From Paratinospora sagittata (lineage: Eukaryota > Streptophyta > Magnoliopsida > Ranunculales > Menispermaceae): a stretch of DNA of 64,000 bases. The notes beneath the pieces were generated by a model, which made no database searches, was not told the DNA's origin, and saw nothing but the letters and a program-made list of their open reading frames with translations. The stretch spans positions 2,143,501 to 2,207,500 of the forward strand of contig CM069613.1 in the NCBI GenBank assembly GCA_035771175.1, written 5' to 3'. Position 1 is the first letter of the stretch; each line of letters begins with the position of its first letter. Of this stretch, positions 1 through 12,600 are shown in pieces. The translations under genes and the position numbers were made by a program.

Positions 1-886
1 TTTTACAAATAAGTGAGAACTTTCTTTTTTCTAATAAAAAATAAAAGTAAGACCATAATAATTGGCTCGCATGGTTCTCATTCGGATTTCTTATGTTATT
101 TGTCATTGTGCTCGCCTCTTTGGCCTTAGTGAGAGGTCTTGACTTACTCTTGTCTTAGTATCACCGTTCTTTAATATTGTGACAGTACTTAAAAAATAAA
201 AAATAAAAGTTAAATTATTTTATTTTTTAATTAAAATATAGGCTCCAGCCTTCAGATTTTGTTAAATTATGTGTATACGCATAATACATCATATATGCAT
301 ACAATAAATAAATAGAGGGCCTCGTATTTTTAAGGTCTCTTGGATCATTTGCATCTTCATAATATGTAATTACAACATAACAAACAAATAGGGGGCCTCA
401 TATTTTTAATTACACGTCAAGTCATCTAGCACTAGTAGTTATTTTTACTTCAAAATAATAAGAGAATTATATTTTTTTAAGGAAACTTGATTCCACCAAC
501 TTTTTTTTTTTTAGTTTCTCATCTAATTTCTAATACTGAGATATTCTGTATTAAAAGTCATCGTTATCAATCATAAAAAAATAAATAATTACTTACCAAT
601 ATATATTATCATTAAATTAAAATAAATAATAATAATAATAATAATAATAAAGATTTCCTCTCTCTAATTTTCCGGGATTTCCCAAGCCCACAAAAGTGCT
701 CTAAAATCCCAAAAAAAATACCAAACACGCGTCAAAATCTCACTAGCTGCCAAGCTCACATTTCTCGAGAAAGAAGCGCCACGTGCTGACTGGACCTAAA
801 ACCCAAACTTGGTGACACACCAGGGTGTTAGTTTGACTCGCAGCTACCGGAACACAACGATACCACCACCACCACCACCACCACTT
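1..886. other. AT-rich intergenic / upstream region
   Basis: No coding sequence is recognisable. The stretch is AT-rich, with an (AAT)n run at about 625-651 and an (ACC)n run at about 862-883 just before the TATA-like run. It is probably the promoter-distal region of the kinase gene that follows. An ACGTG core lies at about 780-784 (gccacgtgctg), a G-box-like element, but its function is only inferred. Confidence 0.5.
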
Positions 887-910
887 TATATATATATATA
901 TATATAAATA
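887..910 (+). promoter_or_regulatory. TATA run / core promoter of the CDK-like kinase gene
   Basis: A (TA)n run ending in TATATAAATA lies about 580 bases upstream of the kinase start codon. It follows an ACC-rich tract and precedes a CT-rich leader. A transcription start about 30 bases downstream is expected but cannot be seen. The repeat is also a microsatellite, so its length may vary. Confidence 0.55.
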
Positions 911-1145
911 CATAGTTGTCCGAAAAACAGTATTTTCTCGTTGCGTTTCGTTGTCTTTCGTTTCTGGACTGTTTTTTTTTTTTGTTTTTTTTCATTTCAT
1001 TTGTTCGTAGAAGAGTAAAAGAAGCGGCGAAACTCTCTGTGCAAAAACACAGCCTTCAAAAAATCTCTCAAACTCTCTCTTTCTCTTTGATTTTGATCTT
1101 TAGATTATTCTCGATTTTCTCGTATCGCTTTTCTCTGCAACTTTA

Positions 1146-1644
1146 ATGGCGGATCTCTGTTCATCATCGCCGAAAAGCCGCTGAGTTTTTTCTTCTTTTT
1201 TGGATCTTTTGCTATTGTACTGTGCTGCTTTTGTTGCGGAACTCATTGCGAGTGGTGGAAGCTCGGAGTCATTGCATTTGGTTGAGTATCGAGGGAGAAA
1301 AAGGTCGGATTCGTCAAATTAGGGTTTGGAGTGAACGATCTTGGATTGGATTGGATTGAGAGTGAGAGCTTTTTTTTTTATCTCTAGAGTTTTGGTTGAT
1401 GGTAGGTTTGATCGGAGGGGATTGGATGAGGTGGATTAGGAGGAGAGTGGTGGATGTGTGAGAGATGAGGTTTAGGTGTGAGAGCGATGGGGTGTGTATT
1501 CGGAAGACAGGCTTCTCTGGCTGCTGCCGCTGCTTCGTCGTCGTCGCCGGATGCGAGAGTGAGCGAGAAGGAGAGGAATTCGGCGGTTGTTGCTTCGGGA
1601 AGGAGAGCGGAGGTGAGTGTGACGGCAGGGACGAAGATCGATAA
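1146..1644 (+). promoter_or_regulatory. Upstream ORFs in the kinase 5' leader
   Basis: At least three upstream ATGs precede the kinase start at 1487. 1146-1184 encodes 12 aa (MADLCSSSPKSR). 1399-1461 encodes 20 aa. An ATG at 1465 opens an out-of-frame 59-aa ORF that runs to 1644 and overlaps the main start. A further minimal uORF (MCER) begins at 1454. If all are within the mRNA they should reduce translation from 1487. Whether the leader is spliced is not known. Confidence 0.5.
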
Positions 1645-4600
1645 GAGTGTTGAGGTTCAGAATGGGAAGGATCAGAAGGAGGAGAAGCAGGATGGACCGC
1701 GGCGTGCGCGGAGTGATCGGAGAAGGCCGAGGCCGAATTCACGGCTGAGCAATCCGCCGAAGAATGTGCATGGTGAGCAGGTTGCCGCCGGATGGCCGCC
1801 GTGGTTATCTGCCGTCGCTGGTGAGGCGATCAAGGGATGGACTCCTCGGAGAGCTGACTCGTTTCAGAAGATTGATAAGGTATAAGTGCTGTTTTTTGAG
1901 ACATTTGGTGATTGTTTATTTATGTTTGTTGATTAATTAATTACTGTTTTGGTCAGATTGGGCAAGGTACTTATAGTAATGTGTACAAAGCTAGAGATAC
2001 ATTGACTGGGAAAATTGTGGCGCTGAAGAAGGTTCGATTCGATAATTTGGAGCCTGAAAGTGTAAAGTTTATGGCTAGAGAGATTCTTATTTTGCGCCGG
2101 TTGGATCATCCTAACGTTGTGAAATTGGAGGGTTTGGCGACTTCGCGGATGTCGTGTAGTCTGTATCTTGTGCTTGAATACATGGAGCACGATTTGGCAG
2201 GGCTGGCTGCAAGCCCTGGAATTAAGTTCACACTACCTCAGGTTGGCTTAGAATTACATTCTGCTTGAATGACTAGTGATTACATAGGGTAAATTCTTTT
2301 GTGAGATTTTAATGCTTAGTTCTCTTTTTATGTATGTGGCAGGTTAAATGTTATATGAATCAGTTATTATCTGGGCTTGAGCATTGTCATGGTCGAGGTG
2401 TATTGCACCGTGACATTAAGGGTTCTAACTTACTTCTTGATAATGGAGGAGTACTGAAAATTGCTGATTTTGGATTGGCAACATTTTTTGATCCTAACCA
2501 CAAGCATCCCATGACTAGTCGGGTGGTCACTTTGTGGTATAGGGCCCCAGAGCTTCTTCTGGGGGCTACAGATTATGGTGTGGGCATAGACCTCTGGAGT
2601 GCAGGGTGCATCCTAGCTGAGTTACTGGCTGGAAAGCCTATCATGCCTGGGCGCACAGAGGTAACTCCTTTTGTGGGACTTTCGTACTTTTATCCAATAT
2701 ATATTTGTGCGCGCGCGTGTGTTATATATATATAAATAATCCTATTTTCTTTCCATACTTGCAATTTCTTCAGTTTTTTTCCCCTGATTATCATATTTTC
2801 CACTGGATGTCAAGGTGCAGTAGGTATCTTATTGTAGGTGTAAGATTGATTTCACAAATCTTGCTAGTTCTTCTTGGCTTAAAGAAAGTCATAGTGACTG
2901 GTTTTTGTTACTTAGACTTGAACTCTTAGTGAATGGTTCTTTTGAAATTCTTGAATACTTATGTAGCTGATCGGTAATCAGGCTACAAGAGGATTAAAAA
3001 AAAAAATCAACATTTTTTTTCCTTTTCTTTCTTGCATTGCATTGGAACACAAAAAATTAGACTGAGATGAGTTATGCTGACTTCAATTGTTTTTAAAAAT
3101 TATCCACAAACTCTTTAGATTTTTAAAAGGTTTCACCTGCTTATTACCATCAATTGTGTTTTTTTTATTACTAACGAGAATTCCTTTTGTCGTAGCTTTA
3201 TTTTCTCTTAGTACTTCTAATGTGTCTTCTATTTTTCATCGTTAGTTGGTGGAGGATGTACTTATCTGTCTAACTTGACTGATATACATATATTTTTTGC
3301 TGTTGGTCATTTTTCATACAATTAGGTGGAGCAACTGCACAAGATTTTCAAGTTATGTGGCTCTCCTACTGAGGAATATTGGAAAAAGTCTAAATTACCT
3401 CACGCAACAATATTTAAGCCCCAGCAACCTTATAAACGGTGTATAGCAGAAACATTTAAAGGTTTCCCACCACCTTCGTTACCATTAATTGAAACTCTTC
3501 TTGCAATTGATCCTGCTGAACGTCAAACTGCCACTGCTGCATTGAGGAGTGAAGTAAGCGTTATTCTTTTACTTTTTTTTGTCTACGCTAACCGTGCTAT
3601 TGTTTTCTTTTAGTCATGCCCCTTCGCTGGTTTTGACTTCGTTAATGTCTGTTGAGCAAAAGCAAAAGCTTACCAGAAGGCAACATTGCTCGAGTCAATT
3701 ATGTTTTTCTTTCTTTCTTTCCATGCATCAAAACCATTTAAGCCATGGACTTAATCCCTAACCTTTTTTTTTCATTTTTTTCTTGTTTTACTAATTATAT
3801 TGCATTATGTTAGATGAATAATAGTTTCTAACTTTTTTAGAGTTTTGACATTGCATTGTATTCATTTGGCCACCCACAAGATTTCATTCTATGTTTATTT
3901 GGGTAAACATATAATGTATCTTATGTGAAAATTTTACTTTTTTGTGATAATCCCTAATCTAATTACATATGGACACGAGCTCTTTTTCCATGAGTATAAC
4001 TTTGGTTGTTTTCTTTTCTTATGCTAGTTTTCTTCTTGACCCCATCTCATAAAACTTCTTTCCAAACTACATGGATCGGTTACACGAATCCATTTCCTCC
4101 CCTATTCTATCAAGGGTTAAATCTATTCCAAGCTATTCCAGTTTTTTAATGAAGTAGAAGAGCATACACACTTGCAAGAATCGAACAAGAACCAATTGCT
4201 TGGAAGGAAATTATATTAACTGTTGCACTAAATGAATGTCTAGTATTTTTCTTCTTGATAATATGTGGAAGTGGTCAACAAAATGATCTATTATCATAAC
4301 TCTTTTCTTCTTTCTCCTAGACTTGGTAAATTGCTTGAGCATTATAACTTTAATTCAACTTGACATAGCATTTTCCCAACCACATAGAATTGGCTACTTG
4401 AAATCTTCCTTTGCTCTGCTCTATCTAAATTTTCAAATATACTTTTAGTAGTTAAATCATTCTAAATTATCTTTGATAAAACATTATTTCAGGTCTTTCT
4501 CTGTAATTATTATTAGTATATCTCTTGTCACTTTCCTATCTGACACTTTGAATGGTCTTCATTATATGTGCCCAAACTCCAAACCATCTTATTAAAATTT

Positions 4601-7600
4601 ATTTCATAACCTTGGGATGAATACTTATTAGTTTCACTAGCAAGCCATGTAAAAGAGTATGTAACACCAAGTAGTTCTATCATTTCATTTGAATAAGGGC
4701 ATCCTAGTCAGTAAGAAGAAGGCTTTCGAAGTTTGATATTTCGGAAAAATCATTTATTGTTGTGTGTACCAATGTACATAATTTTAGTGTCGGCAATGAT
4801 AAATTGGATTCTCTCGGGATACAATGATAAGGTGGGGAAAATAGAAATTGATTAATCGTTTAGTAGATTAGTAGATTAGTGAGATAGTTTTGGTTCAATA
4901 TGGTTCAATATAAAACTTAATGAGTAATAGACATGATGAGATATAGAATTATTTGTTTGGAGCGATGGATTTATTGGTAATTTAAGAACATTGAGAAAAT
5001 TTAATAATGAGAAAATTGATTGGATAGTCAAATTGAAGGTGAGGCCTTACCTTTTGGGGTTCACATTTCTAGAAGATTTTATGAGGATTTGTTTTGTACC
5101 AATACATTAGAAGTGTGGCAAATTTGCCCTTTGTGTATTCAATCTAAGATTCTAAGGATAAAAAATTGATAATGCTTCCCATCTAAAAAACATTTGTTTA
5201 GAAACTAAATGTTTAACATCTTTTCGTCAAATTTCTTTGGTAGATATATATTCTACATGTAATAAAGATTTTCTTTATTCATTTTAAAAAAGAGTGATTG
5301 AGTTTCACAAGTACTACTCATAGATCAATCCAATACTGGAATATTTCCCAGACTTTTTACTTTAGCCCAACATACCCGTGTTGACACTTCATGGGTGTGT
5401 GGGATACATGTCCGGAACCTTAGATTTCGTTATGTAAATTCTCTGAAGAAAAAAAGGAGAAAGTAGAAAAGAAGAAAATGCCAAATGGGTGAAAATTTAC
5501 TTACATGAGGAAAAAAAGAGCAATCACTGCTTGAAAAAAGGAAAAGAAATGAAATAAGAAGATAGAATATAGGCTTAGTACTAAATAAAACACTGATCAA
5601 GTACTCAAATCTAAATTTTTTAGACAATTTTCAGCTGAGCCCATATCCCTTAGTTTGAAAATGAACAAACCTAACCTCTAGATATGTACCCACATCCGAC
5701 ACTTGTACCTGAGTCCAAGTTACATAGACTTGAAGTACTAATACGTCCTTCAAAAGTTTTATGTTGTTGATTCTTCTCATAACTAGTTAAGCTGATGTTA
5801 ATGGGGTTCTAAAGCTGGTAATATTATCGAATGACGTTCTTTAGAGGCTCTAGCATGTCTCATGATGTATGCTAGTTCTTACTTAGATATTCTTCTCGTA
5901 CAAAAATATGAAAATTTTATTTATTTTTAAGTTTTGGTGTACTTTCTTTGGTAGCTTGAGTGCACAACTATCTATTTTTTGTTTTGCAGTTCTTCACAAC
6001 CAAACCTTATGCCTGTGAGCCTTCGAGCTTACCTCAGTACCCTCCAAGCAAGGAGATGGATGCTAAATTGCGGGATGAAGAAGCTAGAAGGTTTGTGGAT
6101 GGACTATATTTATGTTTTTGTCTCTATACTCATATAGTGAAAAAGAATGCTAGACCTTAAAGCCCTTTTTTTATATATTTTTTTAATAGTTGTTAATTTG
6201 TGCAGTATAAATAAATTTATAAATTGGAAGGAGTTAATGCCCCACTATACAAATCTCCCTCACCCCATGAAGAAAAAAGTAAAACCCCTTTTAACTGACC
6301 TCAAAATGGCGCTGCTGGAAATTTCATACAACCTTGGCAATTGATTTCTATGAATTCCTTATTGGGAGCCTTGACACGCTTTCAAATGAGATATGAGAGG
6401 ACTTAATTCACATGGTAGTTGTATATTGTTGGTCAAGGTTAAGTGCAACAACTTGTACCCATCTTGGACACCAATTGTTGTCTTGTATATCTGTTGCATC
6501 TAACTTGACTAAAGATTTATTAATGCTAAAGATGGTGCGTGCTTTAGTTGAAAGATCTGATATATTGACTATCATTTGACTTTCTGAGGATCCATTAAAA
6601 ATTGTTGGAATCCTATTTGATTGAATGATCGACAATAAGTATGCCGTCATGAGATGCCATCTAAATGATTCGGTCAAAACATGCAGGTTTCGGATGGAAT
6701 GGTAGCAATGAATTTTTCCCTTGACTTCGACTTCATTAAAGATCTTTATAGTCTGACAATTAACCTTACCAATCTTAAACCAAATGGTCTCATAGGTCCG
6801 AGTGGTTCCATGATTTCCATCCTCAAAAGAGAGTGTGATAACGCAACCACACTCTTGTTCTTGGAGAAACCAGCAAAAGAGGAAAGCATGAGTTTTCTCT
6901 ACATGAACTTAACAAGAAGAATATATTGTTGGTGTAGATACAACTCCTTTAATATGGATAGTTTGTTCATAGGGGGATATTCTTTGAGAGGAATTCTGAA
7001 CTAAAAAATGTGACATGAGTTGAATTTGGTTGGATTCTTTGTAATGGTTGCATGTAGACATTATCACTTTATGCAGCCTGCTCTTCATATTCTCCTGTTA
7101 TGTAATATGAATCTTCAATATTCATTACTGTTGCCACTGTTTTGATTAGTTGTTACTTCTTTGATTGATGTATGCCTTGATGTTCTAGTTAGAAATGTGA
7201 TATTCTTTCGGAGTTTTTGTTTTGTGACGGTCTGTCTCGAGCTCCATTCTCATTTTCCCATGTTTTTAAAGTTTACAATTATGCATATGTTTCTTATTTT
7301 ATATTCTTATCTGATATTCTTTAATGAATCTGTTATTATGTAGGCTGAGAGCAGCTGGTGGAAAAGCCAATGGAGCTGGTGCAAAGAAAACCCGTATACG
7401 TGAGCGAGCTCCAAGGGGAATTCCTGCTCCAGAAGCCAATGCTGAGCTTCAAGCCAATCTTGATGTATGCCCCTTAAGCTGCTTCTTTAATCATGTTAAT
7501 GTTTGGTGGCCATTCATGGGTAACATTAAAACTGTTTTAACTGCAAATATTCTAAACCGCCCCATGTAAAGCATGTGCGTAGGCTTTCTTTCAAAGTAGG

Positions 7601-8548
7601 AACTCCCCAACCAAAAAAATAAATAAATAAATAAAAGGCAAAAAAAAATGGATCAGTCATCTTGTGTGTAAGGTTGATGGTCCATTTTTGGATCACAACT
7701 ATTCATTAAATTTGAAAAAAAAAAAGATGTAAATAGATTCTGACTGTTGTAGTAAATAATGTAGGGTCCCTTTTCATGATCAAGGTCATGAACTGTTTGC
7801 TATCATTGGAGTTTTTCTATCTGCAGATGATCTACTAATTATTAGCAGCTAAAATGTATACAACTCTGATTGTCTCTGCCGTAGTACTGTTATCTTTGAT
7901 TATCTTCACCTTCAATTAGCTTTACTCGACAATGTTTGTTATATGAATTTATCTTGCGTCAGCCTTCGCGTATATTTGCATGAGCATTATTAATACATTA
8001 GCTCAACTCCATTGTATATTGCTGCTTTAGATACAATACATTATTAATACTGTCATTTCCTTTGTTCCTTGGCCTTTCTCTTCTTACAAATTTTTTGCTT
8101 ACTGGATGTCCCTTTAATGTTTTTTTTTTACACGCCTTCAGTTCCATTTTCAGCTAAGTGTCATCATTATCTCTTTTAAATCTATTTAGTTTTCTTCTTT
8201 CCTATTCCTTTCATAACTGAGCAAATGCAGTCACTTTAAACATCCAAAATTTGTTTATCATGTGCTTTTCTTTTCTTAACAGAGGCGGCGTCTAATTACT
8301 CATGCAAATGCAAAGAGCAAGAGCGAGAAGTTCCCTCCACCTCACCAGGATGGAGCACTTGGCTTTCCCTTGGGTTCTTCCCATCACATGGATCCCGCCT
8401 TCGACCCCCCAGACGTACCTTTCAGTACCACTTCATTTGTATACCAAAAGGAGCCAATGCAAACTTGGTCCGGCCCTTTGGTGGACCCAGCTGCCATTGG
8501 CGCCCCGAAACAGAAGAAACACAGTGCAACGTCAAAACCATCAGCCAA

Positions 8549-8552
<4 letters not shown>
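1487..8552 (+). CDS. CDK-like Ser/Thr protein kinase, At1g54610-type, N-terminal MGC motif
   Basis: Exons 1487-1879, 1957-2241, 2343-2660, 3326-3553, 5990-6090, 7344-7464 and 8283-8552 join in frame to 571 codons, the usual length for this plant family. The start at 1487 gives MGC, a myristoylation/palmitoylation signal. An in-frame GTG at 1478 was ignored. A basic, low-complexity N-terminus (1-130) precedes the kinase domain: G-loop IGQGTYSNVYK (132-142), catalytic Lys in VALKK (about 155), HRDIKGSN (248-255), DFG (268-270), then a CDK-like T-loop with TLWYRAPELLLG. The segment before AREI is not PSTAIRE, so classical cyclin binding is not assured. The C-terminal tail (KKTRIRERAPRG) is basic. 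Relatives are plant CDK-like (CRK/CDKL) kinases; substrates are not predictable. Intron 4 (2.4 kb) holds RTE remnants. The 3' UTR starts with a CT microsatellite. Confidence 0.92.
4030..4610 (-). mobile_element. RTE-type LINE 3'-end fragments (degenerate)
   Basis: Two stretches inside kinase intron 4 (about 4030-4160 and 4360-4610) resemble the 3' terminal region of the RTE-like LINE seen more completely at 37080-38350 on the other strand. Shared phrases include 'ttttcccaaccacatagaattggctac', 'gctctgctctatct' and 'cccaaactccaaaccatctta'. Both are in antisense orientation to the kinase and heavily mutated. Boundaries are approximate. Confidence 0.5.
6091..7343. other. Kinase intron 5, no recognised element
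   Basis: This 1.25-kb intron has normal GT...AG ends. It contains two mid-length ORFs (about 6408-6677 minus, 6681-7004 plus) that match no family I recognise and lack start context or domain motifs. They may be remnants of a transposable element, but I could not support a class. Confidence 0.3.

Positions 8553-8585
<33 letters not shown>
8553..8585. repeat. (CT)n microsatellite in kinase 3' UTR
   Basis: About sixteen CT units begin immediately after the kinase stop codon at 8550-8552, so the repeat should lie at the very start of the 3' UTR. Such a repeat is likely length-polymorphic. Confidence 0.9.
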
Positions 8586-8588
<3 letters not shown>

Positions 8589-9649
8589 AGAACAAGAAAC
8601 GGTGTTTTGGTTAAGTTGAAGAGGAAAAAACAAGGGGATGCGCACCAGATTCTCTCTCTTTGCCGCAGACTGCCTAGACTCGAGCTCTTTTGACCCTTGG
8701 GCCTAATAACTTGACAGGGACAAAGATGGTCAGAAAGGTAATGTGTCTTTCATTGAGAGGTAAGAGGTTGATGCTGCCCTTGTTTTTTTACCCATTTCAG
8801 TTTTCAATTGTATATTTTTTTTTTTATTTAAATGGTTGTATTCGAGCATATGACCTTATTACAGGTCCAAAGAGATGCTTCCACTGTCGTTGTGTTAATT
8901 TTTTGAAGTCTTATATGTTGAGAACTCGAGTGCAATAGAGGTTAGTGAAAGTTCTAATAAATGTGTCATATTGCCACCGTTGTTTTCCCTTTTCTTCTTG
9001 CTAATAGATATGTACCTTCCATCTATGAACTCACTCTAAAACTTTTAAAAAAAAAACATATCTTATATATAATTCCAAACACTTTTGAAAAAAAAAATCC
9101 CTTTTTTGATATTGAGATCAGCAATTTAGAGATTTAAAATAAAAGTGATATCCCTTTTTTATACAACTTTATTTAATAATCTGTATATTAAAAGAAAATT
9201 AGAAGTTTAATTAATTTTTTGACTTGATATCGTACAAATAAAATAAAATAAAATGAGACATAATATGGTTGGGCCTTGTACGAACTGAAATGCGTATACT
9301 AATTACCAACGACGCAAAACATCACGGCACAAGTTTTCAAAACTAAAACTAAATAGGTTGAATTTCCCATACTAATTGGACGTGATTTTGAGAGTGTGAG
9401 AGACGAGTGACTAGGGCACAACAGCTTCCTCCGTCCGTGGCAAGTCCAACACATCCCTGCTGAATTACAAACTGATGGGTACACAACAAAATCAAAATGA
9501 GTGAATCAATGGAAATATATAGTCAGGTACACTACTAGGAACCTTTTGCAATAAACCCATATCGAATCCAACAAAAGGATGCCATGCCTTTCAATATGAA
9601 ACAGTGTTCTTGTATCACAAATCAAGTTTGGGGTTCAGTAAAGCCTTCT
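8586..9649. other. Convergent intergenic region (3' UTRs of kinase and MIEL1-like gene)
   Basis: The kinase gene (+) and the E3 ligase gene (-) end toward each other here. Apart from likely 3' UTRs and A/T-rich runs there is no recognisable gene. A short minus-strand ORF at 9299-9484 has no family features and sits in the E3 ligase's expected 3' UTR. Confidence 0.5.
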
Positions 9650-12600
9650 TCACTGAGGAAGAACTGGCGGAGCAATTGTGCGGGTATTGTAAGATCTACA
9701 GTGACCACATTTCTGCCCTAATATATGAAACGAGACTTCAGTGGTATCGTTGCAGTCGTTGCAGAGGATCCAAACCTGCAACAGGATAACATTTTTCAAT
9801 TCAAAACTTGTATCAAAGCAAAGATTGTAAAAGTTCACAAAATGACAAACGAAAAAATATGTTTTTCTTCAGAAGAAAACATGTGGGAGTGATCGCCCAT
9901 CAATGTCTAACTTGGTCTTCCTCCATGGAAATGATCCAAAACAGTATCATGAAAGGTTTTTGTAGTGACAGACAAGGTCTACTGAGCGCAACTTTAGAAT
10001 GAAAAGAATTCAATGGTTTGCAGCTTTATCACAGCATTGCCTTAATCATCCAATTTTGCCAAATCTTCTAGGTATGCAATTAACAAGTGTCTTGACTAGC
10101 ACTATTTTTTGGAGAAAGAAAAATCAAGGAGAATGTAAATACCTTTCTGTTTTGATAGTCCTCCGGCATTACAGTGGCTTGAACCTATCAAAACATTAGT
10201 TTGAACTTTGAAGGTTAGAATAGAAAAGAAATCGTACAGAGAAATATAACGAGCAACAAACCAATGAAGCCAACTAGCTACAGAAGTATCAAGATATCCT
10301 AGAAATGAAAGTATGGTCATTTGGCCATAATATTATTCACTTTAAAAATTTTGAAATTATTGATTCCACCCTGCAACTGCCTTGCAATTCTACATTCCTT
10401 GTGCACTCCCCGCTGTTCATGCCAAGAATTTATCTAGCTGTATTTGTTTTCTATATTTGCAACCCACCAACAATCAATATGATGAAAACCTATGACACTC
10501 TCCCTTCCATAGACCCAGACTTCAATTAAAAAAAAATTAATAAATAAATAAGCAAAGCATCTCTAAGGAAAAGTACTAGGAGTACTCTATCCATCACAAT
10601 TCATCAGTAAATACACTTTATGATCCACTTTTGATTGATCCATATTTGTATTTTCTCCATCAGAATTTTATTTCAAGACTCAGGTAGTGCAATTGCCCAA
10701 CAATTGGACATAAAAACGTAATGTTGTTTCCGTATGCACCATTTCAGCAATCCACATATAGGAAAACAACTAGATACAACATAATATTCTTCAAAACAAT
10801 AGAGCATAATTTGGGGTAATGAAATTGTATTCATTCAGTCACATATACTCAACTCAACTCTATTAAACCGTTTCCCAACATTCACAGTCACAGGTCAATC
10901 TCATAAATCTATCTCATTTTCCATGATAATGACACTCTCCTATTTTTATCTTATTCACATATTAACAGATGAGCCTACAAACTGAAAAGTTATGCAATAG
11001 ATTGAATAACAAAAGGAAAGCTGTGTATGCAATTCTAACTTGAGTGTATTCACTAATCCCTAGATCAAATTCAATTTTCAAAATGTGGTCAATCAACTAA
11101 ATACTCTAGCTAAGTAAACGTCCGCCTAATAAACTTTTCAGAAGCTCTTGTGCAGAGATTTAAAAATGCTAAATCTGACAAAAGTAGACAATTTAGATAA
11201 AATTTAAAATCATCAAACCTCCTCATCTAATCGCTTCCATGCTTTAGACATGTCAAACACTGATTTAGAGCATATGGGGCAGCAATATCTGTCAAATGAA
11301 ACCGAAGACAAGCTCAATTTTGCAGAAAAAAAATCATAACAAAAGACAGCATAAATCCCAAAACAACAAGGAAAAAGAAGAGAAGAAGCAGTGAAACTTA
11401 CTGATCCCGCTTTGTCATCTCCTTGAAACATTCCAAATGAATTGTGTGTCCACACTTCAGAACAGTTGTATCTTTTAATGAGTCAAATAGATACTGTGAC
11501 ATTGCAAAACTCGTTAAAAATAAATAAAAAAGATCAACATATGAACAGATAGTAGAGGTTTTTAGGAATGCAAACCTCAAAACAAATTGGACAATAGTGC
11601 CGCATTGAGTTCTCCACACACGAGTGATTTTCCCGCAAATCAACCGAGTAACAAGATCCTGTATGCAATCACAGAATGATTAACTTGCGGAAACATAATC
11701 TTACGGGCGTGATGCAGATTAATGCTATTGCTTTGCAAATTTAATAATCTACTCTATATTTTGAATAGGAACATTGAGTTTGGTATGCCTCAACTCAACT
11801 CAACTAAGCCTTTTCCCAATTACATGGGGTCGGCTACATAAATCCTCCACTCTGCTCCATCGAAGGCTAAGCCGGCATTCAAATTACAAGCAATTAGATC
11901 TTTCTTAATTATCTCTACCATGTTATTTTAAGTCTACCTCTACCTCCATTGTCACCATCTGGTGTTAATAGGTCATTCTTCCTAACTAGTGCCTGCCTTT
12001 AAAGGCCTATGTTGTATGTGTCCAAACCACCTTAGTCGGTTCTCTCTCGTTTAATCTCCAATCGGTGCTACTCCTACCATTTCCCAAATATGTTCATTTC
12101 TAATCTAAACTTTTAAAGTTTTACCCACATATTCATCTTAGCATTCACATTTATATTGCACTTAGTTTGTTTAGTTTGTTAACATGTTTTTTAATTGTCC
12201 GACATTTTGTACCATATAGCACGGCTAGCCTAATAGCAACTCTATAAAATTTCCCCTTTAATTTCAATGGGATGCGCCTATTATATGATATTTCAAACGC
12301 ACTCCTCCACTTAGCCCATCTTGTTTTAACTTTGTGGTTCATATCCTCACCTATTTCTCCTTCTTTATGTATAATGAATCTCAAATACCTAAAATTTTCG
12401 CTCCTTGGTATCTCTTAACTTCCAATTTTCACTATCTCTTTATTTGAATTTTTAATTTCGCTAAAATTACATTAAACGTATTCAATTTTAGTCGTACTAA
12501 TCTTGAACCCTTTAAATTCTAGAGCATCTCTTCAAACCTCTAGCTTAGCTTGGTATGCCTACTTGTTGTAAACACTTTTTGCAGAATCGATTCACTTTGA

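Noticed and set aside
916..1146. 76-codon plus-strand ORF before the kinase
   Set aside because: It starts on TTG, is hydrophobic low-complexity sequence, and overlaps the 5' leader.
1314..1742. 142-codon minus-strand Ser/Pro-rich ORF
   Set aside because: It is the antisense shadow of kinase exon 1 and has no domain or promoter.
6408..7004. Two mid-length ORFs in kinase intron 5 considered as retroelement or gene
   Set aside because: No recognisable motifs; reads as intron with chance ORFs or an unidentifiable remnant.
8553..8585. Continuation of kinase coding through the CT repeat
   Set aside because: The frame that continues (ORF at 8302-8619) is not the kinase frame; the kinase frame stops at 8550-8552.
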